In this document: piece after piece, positions 1 to 10,058 of the stretch
Position numbering within the stretch: position 1 is the first letter of the stretch
Layout: every line of letters starts with the position of its first letter
Assembly: GCF_001956585.1 (NCBI RefSeq)
Contig: NZ_MSRR01000002.1
Span: 1 to 64,000, forward strand
From: Actinomyces naeslundii
GTDB lineage: Bacteria; Actinomycetota; Actinomycetes; Actinomycetales; Actinomycetaceae
DNA: 64,000 bases
Reading direction: 5' to 3'
Program-made: the position numbers and the translations under genes
Notes under the pieces: generated by a model
The model's input: the letters and a program-made list of their open reading frames with translations, nothing else
Database searches by the model: none
Told to the model about the DNA's origin: nothing

Positions 1-65
1 CGCGCGGGTCGCCGCCCTTCGCTCGGTTCGCACGCCCACCCGTCACCTGTTCTCTTCTGAACACA

Positions 66-863
66 ATGCGAGAAACACCCATGCCAGACCACGTCGATCC
101 CGTCGCCTCCTCTCAGGAGGCCACTGACAACACCATTTCACCTCCTGCCGACACCCCGTTCGCAGTCATGGAGAAGACCCTGGGACCGCAGAGCGGTGAT
201 GACGGAAAGGGGCATCGCGCTCGGCGTATACCCGTGACCGTGCTGTGGGTGATGGCGGTCGTCATCGTCGTCGTCGACCAGATCAGCAAGCAGTGGGCGC
301 TCTCGGCCCTGTCAGACGGACGGCACACGGCCCTGATCGGACGGGCGTTGGGACTCGTCCTAGTGCGAAACCCCGGTGCCGCTTTCTCCTTCGCCACCGG
401 ACAGACCTGGATCTTCGCGATCATCGCCCTGTTCGTGGTGCTGATCATCATCCGCGTCTCCCGGAATCTGGCATCGCGATCATGGGCGGTGGCCCTTGGC
501 CTGGTGCTCGGCGGCGCCGTTGGCAACCTGATCGACCGCCTCCTTCGAGAGCCCGGGTTCCTGCGCGGCCACGTCATCGACTTCATCGACTACGGCGGCT
601 ACTTCGTGGGTAACGTCGCAGACATCGCGATCGTGCTCGCCGCCGTGGGCATCATCGTCCTGTCCCTGGGAGGCTGGGAGATCGACGGAACGCGCGCCGG
701 ATCCCAAGATGCCTCGCAGTCCGAGAAGACCAAGGGGACGACATCCTCGTCCGATCGGGACCCGGGCTCTGAGGAGCGTCGAGGCAACGACGACGCCACG
801 TCCTCACAGTCCGCAGAGGCTCCAGGGTCCTCTGCGCCGGCCGGGCCTGCGGAGCCGGAATGA
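66..863 (+). CDS. lspA: Lipoprotein signal peptidase II
   Basis: Membrane aspartyl protease that cleaves the signal peptide from diacylglyceryl-modified prolipoproteins. The 265-residue product has a polar N-terminal extension of about 55 residues, four hydrophobic segments (about 58-75, 105-130, 140-157, 180-205) and a long Ser/Glu-rich C-terminal tail. Family motifs are visible: DQISKQWA in helix 1, [18 protein letters not shown] (catalytic Asp about 172) and NVAD (catalytic Asp about 186). Both extensions exceed the usual 160-170 residue core, as is common in Actinobacteria. An alternative start is the ATG at 81. The last four bases overlap the pseudouridine synthase start (ATGA), so the two genes are probably co-translated. 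Confidence 0.93.
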   Translation: MRETPMPDHVDPVASSQEATDNTISPPADTPFAVMEKTLGPQSGDDGKGHRARRIPVTVLWVMAVVIVVVDQISKQWALSALSDGRHTALIGRALGLVLVRNPGAAFSFATGQTWIFAIIALFVVLIIIRVSRNLASRSWAVALGLVLGGAVGNLIDRLLREPGFLRGHVIDFIDYGGYFVGNVADIAIVLAAVGIIVLSLGGWEIDGTRAGSQDASQSEKTKGTTSSSDRDPGSEERRGNDDATSSQSAEAPGSSAPAGPAEPE

Positions 864-1780
864 GCCTGCGTCTGCTGCCCGTCCCCGACGGATTCGACGG
901 CGAGCGCGTCGATGCCGCCCTGGCTCGCATGACGGGCCTGTCCCGCAGCCGGATCGGTGACCTGTGCGAGAGCGGCGATGTGCGCAGGAACGGTGAGGGG
1001 CTCCCCAAGTCCGCTCGCGTTCAGGCCGGTGATCTTCTTGAGGTCGATTTGCCCGATCCGCGTCCCATCGAGCCCGTTCCTACCCCCGTTGAGGGGATGG
1101 AGCTGCTCTATGAGGACGAGGACATCGTCGTCGTCGACAAGCCGGCGGGTGTGGCTGCCCATCCCTCCATGGGCTGGGACGGCCCCGATGTGCTGGGCGC
1201 CCTCAAGGCGATGCACGTTCGGGTGGCCACCTCCGGGGCGGCCGAGCGTCAAGGTATCGTCTCGCGCCTGGACGTGGGCACCTCCGGCGTCATGATCGTG
1301 GCCAAGGGGGAGCGGGCCTACTCCGTGCTCAAACGCGCCTTCCGTGAGCACACGGTGAACAAGGTCTACCACGCCCTGGTCCAGGGGCACCTTGATCCGT
1401 CCAGCGGCACGATCGACGCCCCCATCGGCCGTCATCCCAGCCGGGAGTGGAAGATGGCCATCATCGAGGGCGGGCGGGAGTCCATCACCCATTACGACGT
1501 CATCGAAGTGATGCCAGGGGCCTGCCTGGCCGAGATCCACCTGGAGACCGGACGCACCCACCAGATCCGCGTCCACATGGCCGCTGTCGGCCACCCCTGC
1601 GTTGGAGACGCCACCTACGGCGCCGACCCGGCCATGACTGCGCGCACCGGGCTCATTCGCCAGTGGCTTCACGCCCGCGAGCTCGGTATCGCCCACCCCA
1701 TCACCGGGGAGCACTTGGTCTTCACCTCCGACTACCCCGACGACCTCGTCCACGCCCTCGACGCCCTGCGCCTGCCGTGA
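860..1780 (+). CDS. rluD: RluD-family large-subunit rRNA pseudouridine synthase
   Basis: Converts uridine to pseudouridine in structured RNA, probably 23S rRNA helix 69 if it is a true RluD. The 306-residue protein has an N-terminal S4 RNA-binding domain (about 15-65, with [16 protein letters not shown]), then the RluA/RluD catalytic core. The catalytic Asp (about 138) sits in [15 protein letters not shown], where Ser replaces the more usual His of [20 protein letters not shown] is the conserved second motif. The lspA-rluD pairing is common across bacteria and here they overlap by 4 nt. The exact target base is inferred from the family. Confidence 0.92.
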   Translation: MSLRLLPVPDGFDGERVDAALARMTGLSRSRIGDLCESGDVRRNGEGLPKSARVQAGDLLEVDLPDPRPIEPVPTPVEGMELLYEDEDIVVVDKPAGVAAHPSMGWDGPDVLGALKAMHVRVATSGAAERQGIVSRLDVGTSGVMIVAKGERAYSVLKRAFREHTVNKVYHALVQGHLDPSSGTIDAPIGRHPSREWKMAIIEGGRESITHYDVIEVMPGACLAEIHLETGRTHQIRVHMAAVGHPCVGDATYGADPAMTARTGLIRQWLHARELGIAHPITGEHLVFTSDYPDDLVHALDALRLP

Positions 1781-1809
1781 ACAGGATGCCGTGGAGGTGA
1801 ACGAGCACA

Positions 1810-2439
1810 GTGACTGATCACCTGCATCAACCGACCATGGACCCGACGGCGAGGCCGAGCGGGGACGAGGCGGTCCCGGGAGCCCCCGTCCTCGAGATCC
1901 GTCCCGCCACGTCGGTCCAGGAGCCCCTCAGCTTTACCACCGCACGCGGCGACCAGAGCGGGGCCGAGGCCGAGCGGTTACGCAAGGCCGTGGCCGATGT
2001 TCGCCTCGAGGTCTTCGTGGGGGAGCAGTCGGTCCCCTTCATCCAGGAGATGGATGCCCGCGACGACGAGTCCACCACGATCCACCTGCTGGCCAGCGGA
2101 GCCGATGGCACACCCCTGGGTGCCGGGCGGATTCTGCTGGAGCCCGAGAACCCCGCTCGGGTCCACCTCGGCCGTCTGGCCGTCCGCAGCATTGCTCGCG
2201 GGAGGGGGCTCGGGGCCCGTGTGGTCGCGGCCCTTGAGCAGACCGCGCTGAGCCACTCCGGTCGCTCCAGCGTGCAGGTGGTTCTCTCCGCCCAGGAGCG
2301 GGCTATGAGATTCTACGAGCGCTGCGGATACCGGGTCCTAGGCGGGCGCCGCTATCTCGACGCCGGCATCTGGCACCAGGACATGGCACGAACCGTCAGC
2401 ACCGTCAACTCCACGGCCAGTGCCAGCAGCGCCACCTGA
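1810..2439 (+). CDS. GNAT-family N-acetyltransferase (ElaA-like)
   Basis: Predicted acetyl-CoA-dependent acetyltransferase of 209 residues; substrate unknown. After an approximately 35-residue Pro/Ala-rich leader the GNAT fold follows: EVFVGEQSVPF, then LGRLAVRSIARGRGLGARVV carrying the acetyl-CoA pyrophosphate-binding R/Q-x-x-G-x-G/A pattern (RGRGLGA), and AMRFYERCGYRVLG near the C-terminus. The EVFVGEQ and HQDM segments resemble the ElaA subgroup. The GTG start lies about 11 nt after GGAGGT (1792-1797), a long spacing, so an internal start such as the ATG at 1837 is possible. It is close to, but separate from, the lspA-rluD pair. Confidence 0.8.
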   Translation: MTDHLHQPTMDPTARPSGDEAVPGAPVLEIRPATSVQEPLSFTTARGDQSGAEAERLRKAVADVRLEVFVGEQSVPFIQEMDARDDESTTIHLLASGADGTPLGAGRILLEPENPARVHLGRLAVRSIARGRGLGARVVAALEQTALSHSGRSSVQVVLSAQERAMRFYERCGYRVLGGRRYLDAGIWHQDMARTVSTVNSTASASSAT

Positions 2440-2514
2440 GGCAGGCATCTGCTACCCGCGCCAGGCGCGGGCAGGCAGACGAACGGGGAGAAGCAGAACC
2501 GAGAGGAGACAGGC

Positions 2515-3483
2515 ATGCGGATCGTCGTCATCGGCGCCGGAGGCATCGGCGGCTGGCTCGGTGCCCGGCTGGCCTCGACCGGCCAGCAGGTCGGGTTCCT
2601 CGTTCACGGAGGCACCCTGGAGGCACTGCGCTCGGAAGGACTGACGCTGCTCGACGGCTCCGGCGGCGAGCCCGGTACTGTGACCGCCCGCATCGATGAG
2701 CCGCTGGTGAGCCAGGATCCGGGTACCCTTGTCGACGCCCTGGGTGGGCACCCGGACCTGGTGTTCGTGACCACGAAGGTCGATGCGCTGCCCGGGCTGG
2801 CCCCTGCGCTCAGACGCCTGATCGGCCCCGGTACCGGCGTCGTCTCCACTCAGAACGGGATCAGCGCACCCGGAATGCTCGCCGGCGCCGTCGGGACGGA
2901 GCACGTCCTGCCCGGTGTGGCCCGGGTCTACTCGGCCGTCGTCTCGCCCGGAAACGTCTGCACCATCGGCAGCGCCGGCTCCCTGGCCCTGGGGGAGTGG
3001 GACGGTGCGGCCTCCGCCCTGACCGCCGGCGCCGTCGGGGTCCTGGAGGCGGCCGGCATCCGCGCCTGGGTTCCCGACTCGATCTGGGCCGAGCTGTGGC
3101 GCAAGGTCTCCTTCGTCGCCGTCCAGGGGGCACTCGGTGCCGCCGCGAACGCGCCCATCGGCGTCCTGCGCAGCGAGTTGCGCGACGTCTTCACCGCTGC
3201 CGTGGGCGAGGTGGTCGAGGTTGCGGCCGCGCTGGGGCACGACCTGGCCACCGACGACGTCTCCGATCCGGTCACCGCCGTCCTGGCCCTTGCTGACGCC
3301 CAGCCCGCCGGCGCCACCACCTCGATGCAACGCGACATCGCCGCCGGGCTGCCCAGCGAGCTCGACGCCCAGGTCGGTTCCGTGTGCCGTGCCGGAGACG
3401 ACACAGGGGTGGCAACCCCTGTTCTCGACCTCGCCCACGCCGTCCTGGCCCCGAGAGAGGCCCGCGCCCGGGGCCGACAGTGA
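2515..3483 (+). CDS. panE: Ketopantoate reductase family protein (2-dehydropantoate 2-reductase)
   Basis: Predicted NADPH-dependent reductase of ketopantoate to pantoate in coenzyme A synthesis. The 322-residue protein starts with a Rossmann dinucleotide-binding loop (IGAGGIGGWLGARL, residues 5-18). It has the ApbA/PanE VTTKVDAL segment with its conserved Lys, TQNGI (about 116-120), and a C-terminal helical domain with a Lys-bearing WRKVSFVAVQGALGA and the late SMQRDIAAGLPSELD segment, where the conserved Asp and Glu are expected. GAGGAGACAGGC immediately precedes the ATG. Actinobacteria often carry several paralogues of this family, so the panE assignment is probable rather than certain. Confidence 0.82.
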   Translation: MRIVVIGAGGIGGWLGARLASTGQQVGFLVHGGTLEALRSEGLTLLDGSGGEPGTVTARIDEPLVSQDPGTLVDALGGHPDLVFVTTKVDALPGLAPALRRLIGPGTGVVSTQNGISAPGMLAGAVGTEHVLPGVARVYSAVVSPGNVCTIGSAGSLALGEWDGAASALTAGAVGVLEAAGIRAWVPDSIWAELWRKVSFVAVQGALGAAANAPIGVLRSELRDVFTAAVGEVVEVAAALGHDLATDDVSDPVTAVLALADAQPAGATTSMQRDIAAGLPSELDAQVGSVCRAGDDTGVATPVLDLAHAVLAPREARARGRQ

Positions 3484-3593
3484 TCCCGCACCGGACAGGC
3501 ATACCGACGGGCTCGGTGGCGACGTCCACTCGGAGCGGATTTCTCACATGAACCTGCCGACCGAAAGCGGGACTGCCCAGTCATTGCAACGCT

Positions 3594-3615
3594 CTCGCGG
3601 CGACATCGCCGCGAG
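3594..3615 (+). terminator. Hairpin after panE, upstream of dnaE
   Basis: Perfect inverted repeat CTCGCGGCG (3594-3602), 4-nt loop ACAT, and CGCCGCGAG (3607-3615). It lies between the panE-like stop and the dnaE promoter. There is no T-tract, so termination is likely but not proven. Confidence 0.5.
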
Positions 3616-3647
3616 CGGCCTCCCGGAGGCGGGGCGCCCCGCGGGCC

Positions 3648-3653
3648 TAGGAT
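3648..3653 (+). promoter_or_regulatory. -10 element TAGGAT, leaderless start of dnaE
   Basis: TAGGAT is followed by 6 nt and then the dnaE ATG at 3660, with no Shine-Dalgarno sequence between. Transcription would start at or next to the A of the ATG, giving a leaderless mRNA. Confidence 0.55.
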
Positions 3654-3659
3654 GGTCCC

Positions 3660-6600
3660 ATGGCGCAGACGACCGGTCAGGAAGAGGCATCCCCCAAGGA
3701 CGACTTCGTCCACCTTCACGTCCACACCGACTACTCCATGCTGGACGGTGCCGGAAAGATCAAGGACTACGTGGCCGAGGCCAAGCGCCTGGGTCAGCCC
3801 GCCCTGGCGATCACCGACCACGGCTACATGTTCGGCGTCTACGAGTTCTACGCGGCCGCCAAGGCGGCCGGCATCAAGCCGATCATCGGGGTGGAGGCCT
3901 ACATGACGCCGGGCACCTCGCGCTTCGACAAGACCCGTGTCTTCTGGGGCGATGAGTCTCAGAGAAGCGACGACGTCTCCGCCCGCGGCGCCTACACGCA
4001 CATGACGCTGCTCTCACGCAACAACGAGGGCCTGCACAACCTCATGCGCATGGACTCCTTCGCCTCCCTGGAGGGCCAGTGGGGCAAGGCGCCGCGCATC
4101 GACCGAGAGCTGCTCTCCCGCTACGGGGCCGGCCTCATCGGTTCCACCGGCTGCCCATCGTCGGAGGTCCAGACCCGCCTGCGTCTGGGCCAGTGGGACG
4201 AGGCCCTGCGCACCGCCGGGGAGCTGCAGGACATCTTCGGCAAGGAGTTCTTCTACGTCGAGCTCATGGACCACGGCCTGGAGATCGAGCAGCGCGTCAC
4301 CAAGGACCTGCTGCGTCTGGCCCAGAAGCTCGACGCCCCGCTGCTGGCCACCAACGACTCCCACTACGTGCGTCCCGAGGACCGCACCATCCAGGACGCG
4401 ATGCTGTGCATCAACTCCGGCTCAGTGCTTTCCGATCCCGACCGTTTCAAGTTCGACGGCGACACCTACTACCTGCGCCCCGGCTCCGAGATGCGCCGCC
4501 TCTTCTCCGAGATGCCCCAGGCCTGCGACAACACCCTGCTCGTGGCCGAGCAGTGCGACGTGCACTTCCGCACCGTGGACGAGGGCGCCTCCTTCATGCC
4601 GGCCTTCCCCGTCCCCGAGGGCGAGACGGATGAGTCCTGGTTCATCAAGGAGTGCTGGCGCGGCATGGACCGCCGGTTCAACGGTGACATCCCCGAGGAC
4701 TGCCGCAAGCAGGCCGAGTACGAGATCAGCGTCATCACCCAGATGGGATTCCCCGGCTACTTCCTCGTCGTGGCCGACTACATCAACTGGGCCAAGTCCC
4801 ATGGCATCCGGGTGGGACCGGGGCGAGGCTCGGGCGCCGGATCCATGGTGGCCTACGCCATGGGCATCACCGAGCTCAACCCGCTGCGCCACGGACTCAT
4901 CTTCGAGCGCTTCCTCAACCCCGAGCGCATCTCCATGCCCGATATCGACGTCGACTTCGACGAGCGCCGGCGCGACGAGGTCATCGAGTACGTGCGCGAG
5001 AAGTATGGCGCCGACCGTATCAGTCAGGTCGTCACCTACGGCGTCATCAAGGCCAAGCAGTCCCTGAAGGACTCCAGCCGAGTCATGGGCTACCCCTACG
5101 CTGTCGGTGACCGGCTCACCAAGGCCATGCCCCCCTCGGTTCAGGGCAAGGACATCTCCATCAAGGGCATCTTCAACCCCGACGACGAGCGCTATGGGGA
5201 GGCCGAGGAGTTCCGCAGGCTGCACGCCGAGGACCCCGATGCCCAGAAGATCGTGGAGCTGGCCAAGGGCCTGGAGGGGATGACCCGTCAGTGGGGCGTT
5301 CACGCCTGCGCGGTCATCATGTCCTCGGCAACGCTGACCGACATCATCCCCATGATGCAGCGCCTTCAGGACGGCGCAGTCATCACCCAGTTCGACTACC
5401 CCACCTGTGAGCACCTGGGCCTGCTCAAGATGGACTTCCTGGGACTGCGCAACCTCACGGTCATCTCCGACGCCCTGGACAACATCGTCGCCAACGGAAA
5501 GCCCGCCCTGGACATCGACCACGTCGAGCTCGATGACCGCGGCACCTACGAGCTGCTCTCACGCGGCGAGACCCTGGGCGTCTTCCAGCTTGACGGCGGT
5601 GGGATGCGCACGCTGCTGCGCCTGATGAAGCCCGACAACTTCGAGGACATCTCCGCCGTCGGCGCCCTCTACCGGCCCGGCCCCATGGGGGCGGAGTCTC
5701 ACACCAACTACGCGCTGCGCAAGAACGGCTTGCAGGAGGTCGTTCCGATCCACCCCGAGCTCAAGGATGCCCTTGAGCCGATCCTGGGAACCACGCACGG
5801 CCTCATCGTGTACCAGGAGCAGGTCATGAAGATCGCCACGGACCTGGCGGGCTTCTCGATGGGTAAGGCCGACGCGCTGCGCAAGGCCATGGGTAAGAAG
5901 AAGATGGACATCCTGGCCAAGATGTTCGTCGAGTTCGAGGCCGGCATGGTCCAGGCGGGGTTCTCCAAGGAGAGCGTCAAGACCCTGTGGGACGTCGTGG
6001 TGCCCTTCGCCAAGTACGCCTTCAACAAGGCCCACTCGGCGGCCTACGGGGTCGTGTCCTACTGGACGGCCTACCTCAAGGCGCACTACCCCACCGAGTA
6101 CATGGCGGCCCTGCTCACCAGCCAGAAGGACAACAAGGACAAGCTGGCCGTCTACCTGGGGGAGTGCCGTCACATGGGCATCACCGTCCTGCCCCCGGAC
6201 GTCAACGCCTCGCGGGCCCAGTTCTCCGCTGTCGACGAGGACGTGCGATTCGGTCTGTCCGCGGTGCGCAACGTCGGCATCAACGTCGTTGACGCGATTG
6301 TGGCCGCCAGGGAGGAGAAGGGCGAGTTCACGTCCTTCGAGGACTTCCTCGACAAGGTTCCTGCTGTCGTGTGCAACAAGCGCACCATCGACTCCCTCAT
6401 CAAGGCCGGGGCCTTCGACTCACTGGGCCACACCCGGCGCTCCTTGCAGGCCTGCCACGAGGACTTCGTCGACGAGGTCATCGGCGTCAAGCGCAACGAG
6501 GCCGCCGGTCAGTTCGACCTCTTCGCCTCCCTCATGGGTGGTGGCGACGACGCCGAGGGCTCGCCCTTCGGCAACGGCCCCGTCTTCTCCTCCGACGTTC

Positions 6601-7253
6601 CCAACCTGCCGGAGTGGGACAAGAAGGACAAGCTCGCTTACGAGCGCGACATGCTGGGACTCTACGTCTCCGATCATCCCCTCATGGGCCTGGAGGGACT
6701 GCTCGGCAAGCTTGCGGACAAGGAGATCTCCGAGCTCCACGAGAACGATGAGCTGCCCGACGGCGCCATGGTCACCATCGCTGGCCTCATCACCTCACTG
6801 ACACGCAAGACCACCAAGCAGGGCAACCTGTGGGCCATCGCCCAGATCGAGGACCTGGCCGGAAGCATCGAGGTGCTCTTCTTCCCCCAGACCTATCAGA
6901 CCGTCTCCACCATGCTCGCCCCGGACACGGTGGTCACGGTGCGTGGCCGTCTCAACCGACGTGACGGCCAGGTCGCCCTGTACGCCCAGGAGATGACGAT
7001 TCCTGACATCTCCAGCGCCGCCCACGAGGCGGTTCTCATCACTCTGCCCACCAACCGGTGCACCGGGCCACTGGTGGAGCAGTTCAAGGACGTGCTCACC
7101 AAGCACCCCGGTGGATCGACGGTGCGTCTGACGCTCACCAGCCCAGGGCGTGAGGTGCGCACCCAGCTGGACGCCTCGCTGCGGGTGGAGGCCTCGCCGG
7201 CCTTCTACTCCGACATCAAGGCCCTGCTCGGGCCGGGTTGCCTGCGCCACTAG
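3660..7253 (+). CDS. dnaE: DNA polymerase III alpha subunit
   Basis: Replicative DNA polymerase catalytic subunit, 1197 residues, the normal length for actinobacterial DnaE1. The N-terminal PHP domain opens with HLHVHTDYSMLDG (His18, His20 and His22 as metal ligands), compatible with the PHP-linked proofreading exonuclease known in actinobacterial DnaE1. The C-family polymerase core carries GPGRGSGAGSMVAY and MPDIDVDFDERRRDE with the catalytic Asp pair about 428/430. FAKYAFNKAHSAAYG is also family-typical. Near the C-terminus is an OB-fold (about 1035-1110, VTIAGLITSLTRKTTKQG). It sits alone after a terminator hairpin, with its own leaderless promoter. Confidence 0.97.
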   Translation: MAQTTGQEEASPKDDFVHLHVHTDYSMLDGAGKIKDYVAEAKRLGQPALAITDHGYMFGVYEFYAAAKAAGIKPIIGVEAYMTPGTSRFDKTRVFWGDESQRSDDVSARGAYTHMTLLSRNNEGLHNLMRMDSFASLEGQWGKAPRIDRELLSRYGAGLIGSTGCPSSEVQTRLRLGQWDEALRTAGELQDIFGKEFFYVELMDHGLEIEQRVTKDLLRLAQKLDAPLLATNDSHYVRPEDRTIQDAMLCINSGSVLSDPDRFKFDGDTYYLRPGSEMRRLFSEMPQACDNTLLVAEQCDVHFRTVDEGASFMPAFPVPEGETDESWFIKECWRGMDRRFNGDIPEDCRKQAEYEISVITQMGFPGYFLVVADYINWAKSHGIRVGPGRGSGAGSMVAYAMGITELNPLRHGLIFERFLNPERISMPDIDVDFDERRRDEVIEYVREKYGADRISQVVTYGVIKAKQSLKDSSRVMGYPYAVGDRLTKAMPPSVQGKDISIKGIFNPDDERYGEAEEFRRLHAEDPDAQKIVELAKGLEGMTRQWGVHACAVIMSSATLTDIIPMMQRLQDGAVITQFDYPTCEHLGLLKMDFLGLRNLTVISDALDNIVANGKPALDIDHVELDDRGTYELLSRGETLGVFQLDGGGMRTLLRLMKPDNFEDISAVGALYRPGPMGAESHTNYALRKNGLQEVVPIHPELKDALEPILGTTHGLIVYQEQVMKIATDLAGFSMGKADALRKAMGKKKMDILAKMFVEFEAGMVQAGFSKESVKTLWDVVVPFAKYAFNKAHSAAYGVVSYWTAYLKAHYPTEYMAALLTSQKDNKDKLAVYLGECRHMGITVLPPDVNASRAQFSAVDEDVRFGLSAVRNVGINVVDAIVAAREEKGEFTSFEDFLDKVPAVVCNKRTIDSLIKAGAFDSLGHTRRSLQACHEDFVDEVIGVKRNEAAGQFDLFASLMGGGDDAEGSPFGNGPVFSSDVPNLPEWDKKDKLAYERDMLGLYVSDHPLMGLEGLLGKLADKEISELHENDELPDGAMVTIAGLITSLTRKTTKQGNLWAIAQIEDLAGSIEVLFFPQTYQTVSTMLAPDTVVTVRGRLNRRDGQVALYAQEMTIPDISSAAHEAVLITLPTNRCTGPLVEQFKDVLTKHPGGSTVRLTLTSPGREVRTQLDASLRVEASPAFYSDIKALLGPGCLRH

Positions 7254-7588
7254 CTACGCGTCCTGCGCGTCGGTTTGCGCGGCCGCCTGGCACTACGTGC
7301 CTGCAGGCGGCTGCATCGCTCTGATGCAGCCGAACTCACACCGGTCGGCCGGCGTCCTCTTCCGACAGGTCGGTCGTAACTCGCCGTATCCTCGTCAGTG
7401 CTTGACAAGCAGCAGGTCAGAAGCGGTCCCAGCTGATTACCAGGAGGGTCGGGGCGGGCTTTGGCGCTGCATTCTGGGGTGCCTCGAAACCTGTATCAGC
7501 CTGCTCTCAGGTCGCGGTCCGTTAACGTCTTGATACTCTCGTAATGTCCTAAAGCAGTCAGTGACTGTATTGTCTACGAGGTAATTTA
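7254..7588. other. Intergenic region between dnaE and the BCCT transporter
   Basis: No convincing gene is seen in these 335 bases. The first half contains GC-rich short palindromes (for example GCAGGCGGCTGC around 7312). The last 100 bases are markedly more AT-rich, with TTGACA at 7402-7407 and TTGATA at 7530-7535 as possible -35 elements. I cannot assign a convincing -10 to either. GAGG precedes the BCCT start by 8 nt. Confidence 0.4.
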
Positions 7589-9580
7589 ATGAGTGACGCG
7601 GATCTGAATCCTCCAACGTTGACGCAGGAGCAGGGGCAGGAAGGCTCCCCGTCGGACGGAGCATCGTCCCCGGAGCCGACCACCACGCCGGCCTTCCAGA
7701 CGTCGCCGGCAACGGTGAAACGGAGGCAGCGTCATCTGCTCGAGCGCCTGAGAAGATCGGTCTCCCGCCAGCCTCATGACATCGGTGAGGGAATGGACAA
7801 GGTGGTCTTCGGCGTCGCCGCGACCGCAACCATTGCGTTTGTGGTGTGGGGCTTCGTCGATCCGCACGGGCTGGGGCGAGTCTCCAAGTGGGCCCTGGGT
7901 GGAACGATTAGCAACTTCGGCTGGCTATTCGTCCTGTCATCAACCCTGTTCGTCGTGTTCATCGTCTTCGTCGCAGCCTCCCGGTTCGGCAAGATCCCAC
8001 TGGGCGGGGACGCCGAGGAGCCCGAGTACTCCACCGGCTCCTGGGTCTCCATGATGTTTGCCACTGGAATGGGGATCGGCCTGATTTTTTATGGAGTCGG
8101 TGAGCCGCTCTACTTCTACATGTCGCCCCCGCCGGACACCGTCGATCCTCAGACGGCCAAGGCCGCCAGCACGGCGATGGGCACCGCGCTGTTCCACTGG
8201 ACCATCTACCCGTGGGCGATGTACGCCTTGGTAGGGCTCGGAATGGCCTACGGAACCTACCGCCTGGGACGCTCTCAGCTCTTCTCCGCGATGTTCACCT
8301 CCCTGTTCGGGCGGCAGGCCATTGATGGGGTCGGTGGGCGCATCATCAATATTCTGGCGATCGTCGCCACCCTGTTCGGTTCCGCCTGCTCCCTGGGGCT
8401 GGGGGCCCTGCAGATCGGGGGAGGCATGATGTCGACCAATCTCGTCGACAAGGTGAGCTCGGGGATGCTCGTCGCCATTATCGCGGTCCTGACCGCCTGC
8501 TTCGTCGCCTCGGCCATCTCCGGTATCGAGAAGGGCATCCAGTGGCTGTCGAACATCAACATGGTGCTGGCGGTGCTTCTGGCAATCATCGTCTTCGTCG
8601 GAGGGCCCACCCTGTTCATCCTCAACATCATCCCCTCGGCAATCGGTGACTTCATCGATGAGCTGCCTGCCATGGCCTCACGCACCGCGGCAGTCGGGAA
8701 CAAGGACATGTCCGAGTGGCTGTCCTCCTGGACGATCTTCTACTGGGCCTGGTGGATCTCCTGGACGCCCTTCGTGGGCATGTTCATCGCCCGCATCTCG
8801 CGCGGCCGCACCATCCGGCAATTCGTTACCGGGGTCATGTTCGTCCCCTCGGTCGTCTCCCTCATCTGGTTCGCCATCTTCGGCGGCGGTGCCATCGGCC
8901 TCCAGGAGCGGGCCGAGCGGGCCGGGAGGACGGCAGACGCCCTTGTTCATCTCAAGGCTGACGGCACACCTGACGTGAACTTCGATACCGTCCTGTTCGA
9001 CCTGCTCAACGCCATGCCGGTGCACAGGGCGGTCCTCATCGTGCTCATGGTCCTAGCAGTCGTCCTAGTGGCGATCTTCTTCGTCACCGGTGCGGACTCG
9101 GCCTCCATTGTCATGGGAGGGCTCTCGGAGAAGGGTGCGATTGAGCCGAGCCGTTTCACGGTTGTCTTCTGGGGCGTGGCCACCGGTGGTGTGGCCTCCG
9201 CCATGTTGCTCGCCGGAGGAGACGATCCTGCAGAGGTGCTCACTGGTTTGCGGGACATCACGATCGTCTCGGCTCTGCCCTTCGTCTTCGTCATGCTGCT
9301 GCTATGCGTCTCGCTCTACAAGGACCTCAACAATGACCCCATGCTGCTGCGGCACTCGCTGGCCAACCAGGTCCTGGTCGACTCGGTGACCACTGCGGTC
9401 ACGGCTGCCGACGAGCCTCATGAGGTCGAGGCCATCGAGCTGCACACCACCTTGTCCTCCACCTCTGCCAGTGAGGACAAGCAGGGCGGTTGTGGCGACG
9501 TCGGGCGGGAACCGGTTCCCGACGTCGACGGCAGCGCTGATGGTGGTGCTGCCGACTCCGACGGGGAGCAGAGCAGGTAG
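7589..9580 (+). CDS. BCCT-family betaine/carnitine/choline transporter
   Basis: Secondary transporter for quaternary ammonium osmolytes such as glycine betaine, expected in the cytoplasmic membrane with twelve helices. The 663-residue protein has a cytosolic N-terminal extension of about 65 residues, the BCCT signature GMGIGLIFYGVGEPLYFY in TM3, the HWTIYPWAMYALVG segment, and WAWWISWTPFVGMFIARIS with the Trp-rich TM8 that forms the aromatic substrate cage in BetP-type carriers. The Gly-rich TM3 resembles sodium-coupled members. The acidic, Ser/Gly-rich C-terminal tail of about 75 residues may regulate activity in response to osmolarity, by analogy to BetP. The exact substrate is not decided by sequence. 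Confidence 0.92.
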   Translation: MSDADLNPPTLTQEQGQEGSPSDGASSPEPTTTPAFQTSPATVKRRQRHLLERLRRSVSRQPHDIGEGMDKVVFGVAATATIAFVVWGFVDPHGLGRVSKWALGGTISNFGWLFVLSSTLFVVFIVFVAASRFGKIPLGGDAEEPEYSTGSWVSMMFATGMGIGLIFYGVGEPLYFYMSPPPDTVDPQTAKAASTAMGTALFHWTIYPWAMYALVGLGMAYGTYRLGRSQLFSAMFTSLFGRQAIDGVGGRIINILAIVATLFGSACSLGLGALQIGGGMMSTNLVDKVSSGMLVAIIAVLTACFVASAISGIEKGIQWLSNINMVLAVLLAIIVFVGGPTLFILNIIPSAIGDFIDELPAMASRTAAVGNKDMSEWLSSWTIFYWAWWISWTPFVGMFIARISRGRTIRQFVTGVMFVPSVVSLIWFAIFGGGAIGLQERAERAGRTADALVHLKADGTPDVNFDTVLFDLLNAMPVHRAVLIVLMVLAVVLVAIFFVTGADSASIVMGGLSEKGAIEPSRFTVVFWGVATGGVASAMLLAGGDDPAEVLTGLRDITIVSALPFVFVMLLLCVSLYKDLNNDPMLLRHSLANQVLVDSVTTAVTAADEPHEVEAIELHTTLSSTSASEDKQGGCGDVGREPVPDVDGSADGGAADSDGEQSR

Positions 9581-9605
9581 TCGTCGCCATAGATAGGGTC
9601 CGGGG

Positions 9606-9872
9606 TCAGTCCTCGGGCCCCGTCTGTTCGACAACGGCGCCGACCTGGCCGGCGGGGTGATCGACGACGACCACATCGCCGCCGGAAAGATGGTGCCCAC
9701 GACGCATCTCTGTGGCGCCATTGACCGTGACGTCCCCGGACTGGATGGCGATGCGTGCCTCGGCGCCGTCCTCCACCAGGCCGGCCAGCTTGAGGAACTG
9801 GCCGAGCTTGATGCTTCCAGACACTGAGACATTCGGATACCGCGATGTGTTCGGGGATGTTGCGTGCGTCAT
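9606..9872 (-). CDS. Small S4-domain RNA-binding protein (YbcJ-like)
   Basis: Predicted RNA-binding protein of 88 residues consisting of one S4 domain: IKLGQFLKLAGLVEDGAEARIAIQSGDV followed by TVNGATEMRRGHHLSGGDVV matches the YbcJ/YaaA-type stand-alone S4 module. The start is taken as the ATG at 9872 because GGAAGGATC lies 7 nt upstream; the reading frame extends 12 codons further to 9908. It converges on the BCCT gene with a 25-nt gap. The RNA target is unknown; ribosome assembly or tRNA/rRNA binding is the usual guess for the family. Confidence 0.82.
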   Translation of the reverse strand: MTHATSPNTSRYPNVSVSGSIKLGQFLKLAGLVEDGAEARIAIQSGDVTVNGATEMRRGHHLSGGDVVVVDHPAGQVGAVVEQTGPED

Positions 9873-10058
9873 AGGTTGATCCTTCCAGAAAGGGGGTGTG
9901 GAGCGCACGTCGGGCCAGGTAGCACCTGAGACAGGCCTGTGACTGTGATGTCGGTGAGAGAAGCCTCTCTCGGAAGTAAGCGGATATAACGGATGCTAAA
10001 CAAAATTTATCACGGTAGGGTAACGGCGTTCTGATAACACTACGGAGACGGAGACACC

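Noticed and set aside
113-586. Long minus-strand frames opposite lspA and other GC-rich genes
   Set aside because: They are Arg/Pro/Ala-rich shadow frames produced by GC bias in the true genes, without motifs or ribosome-binding sites.
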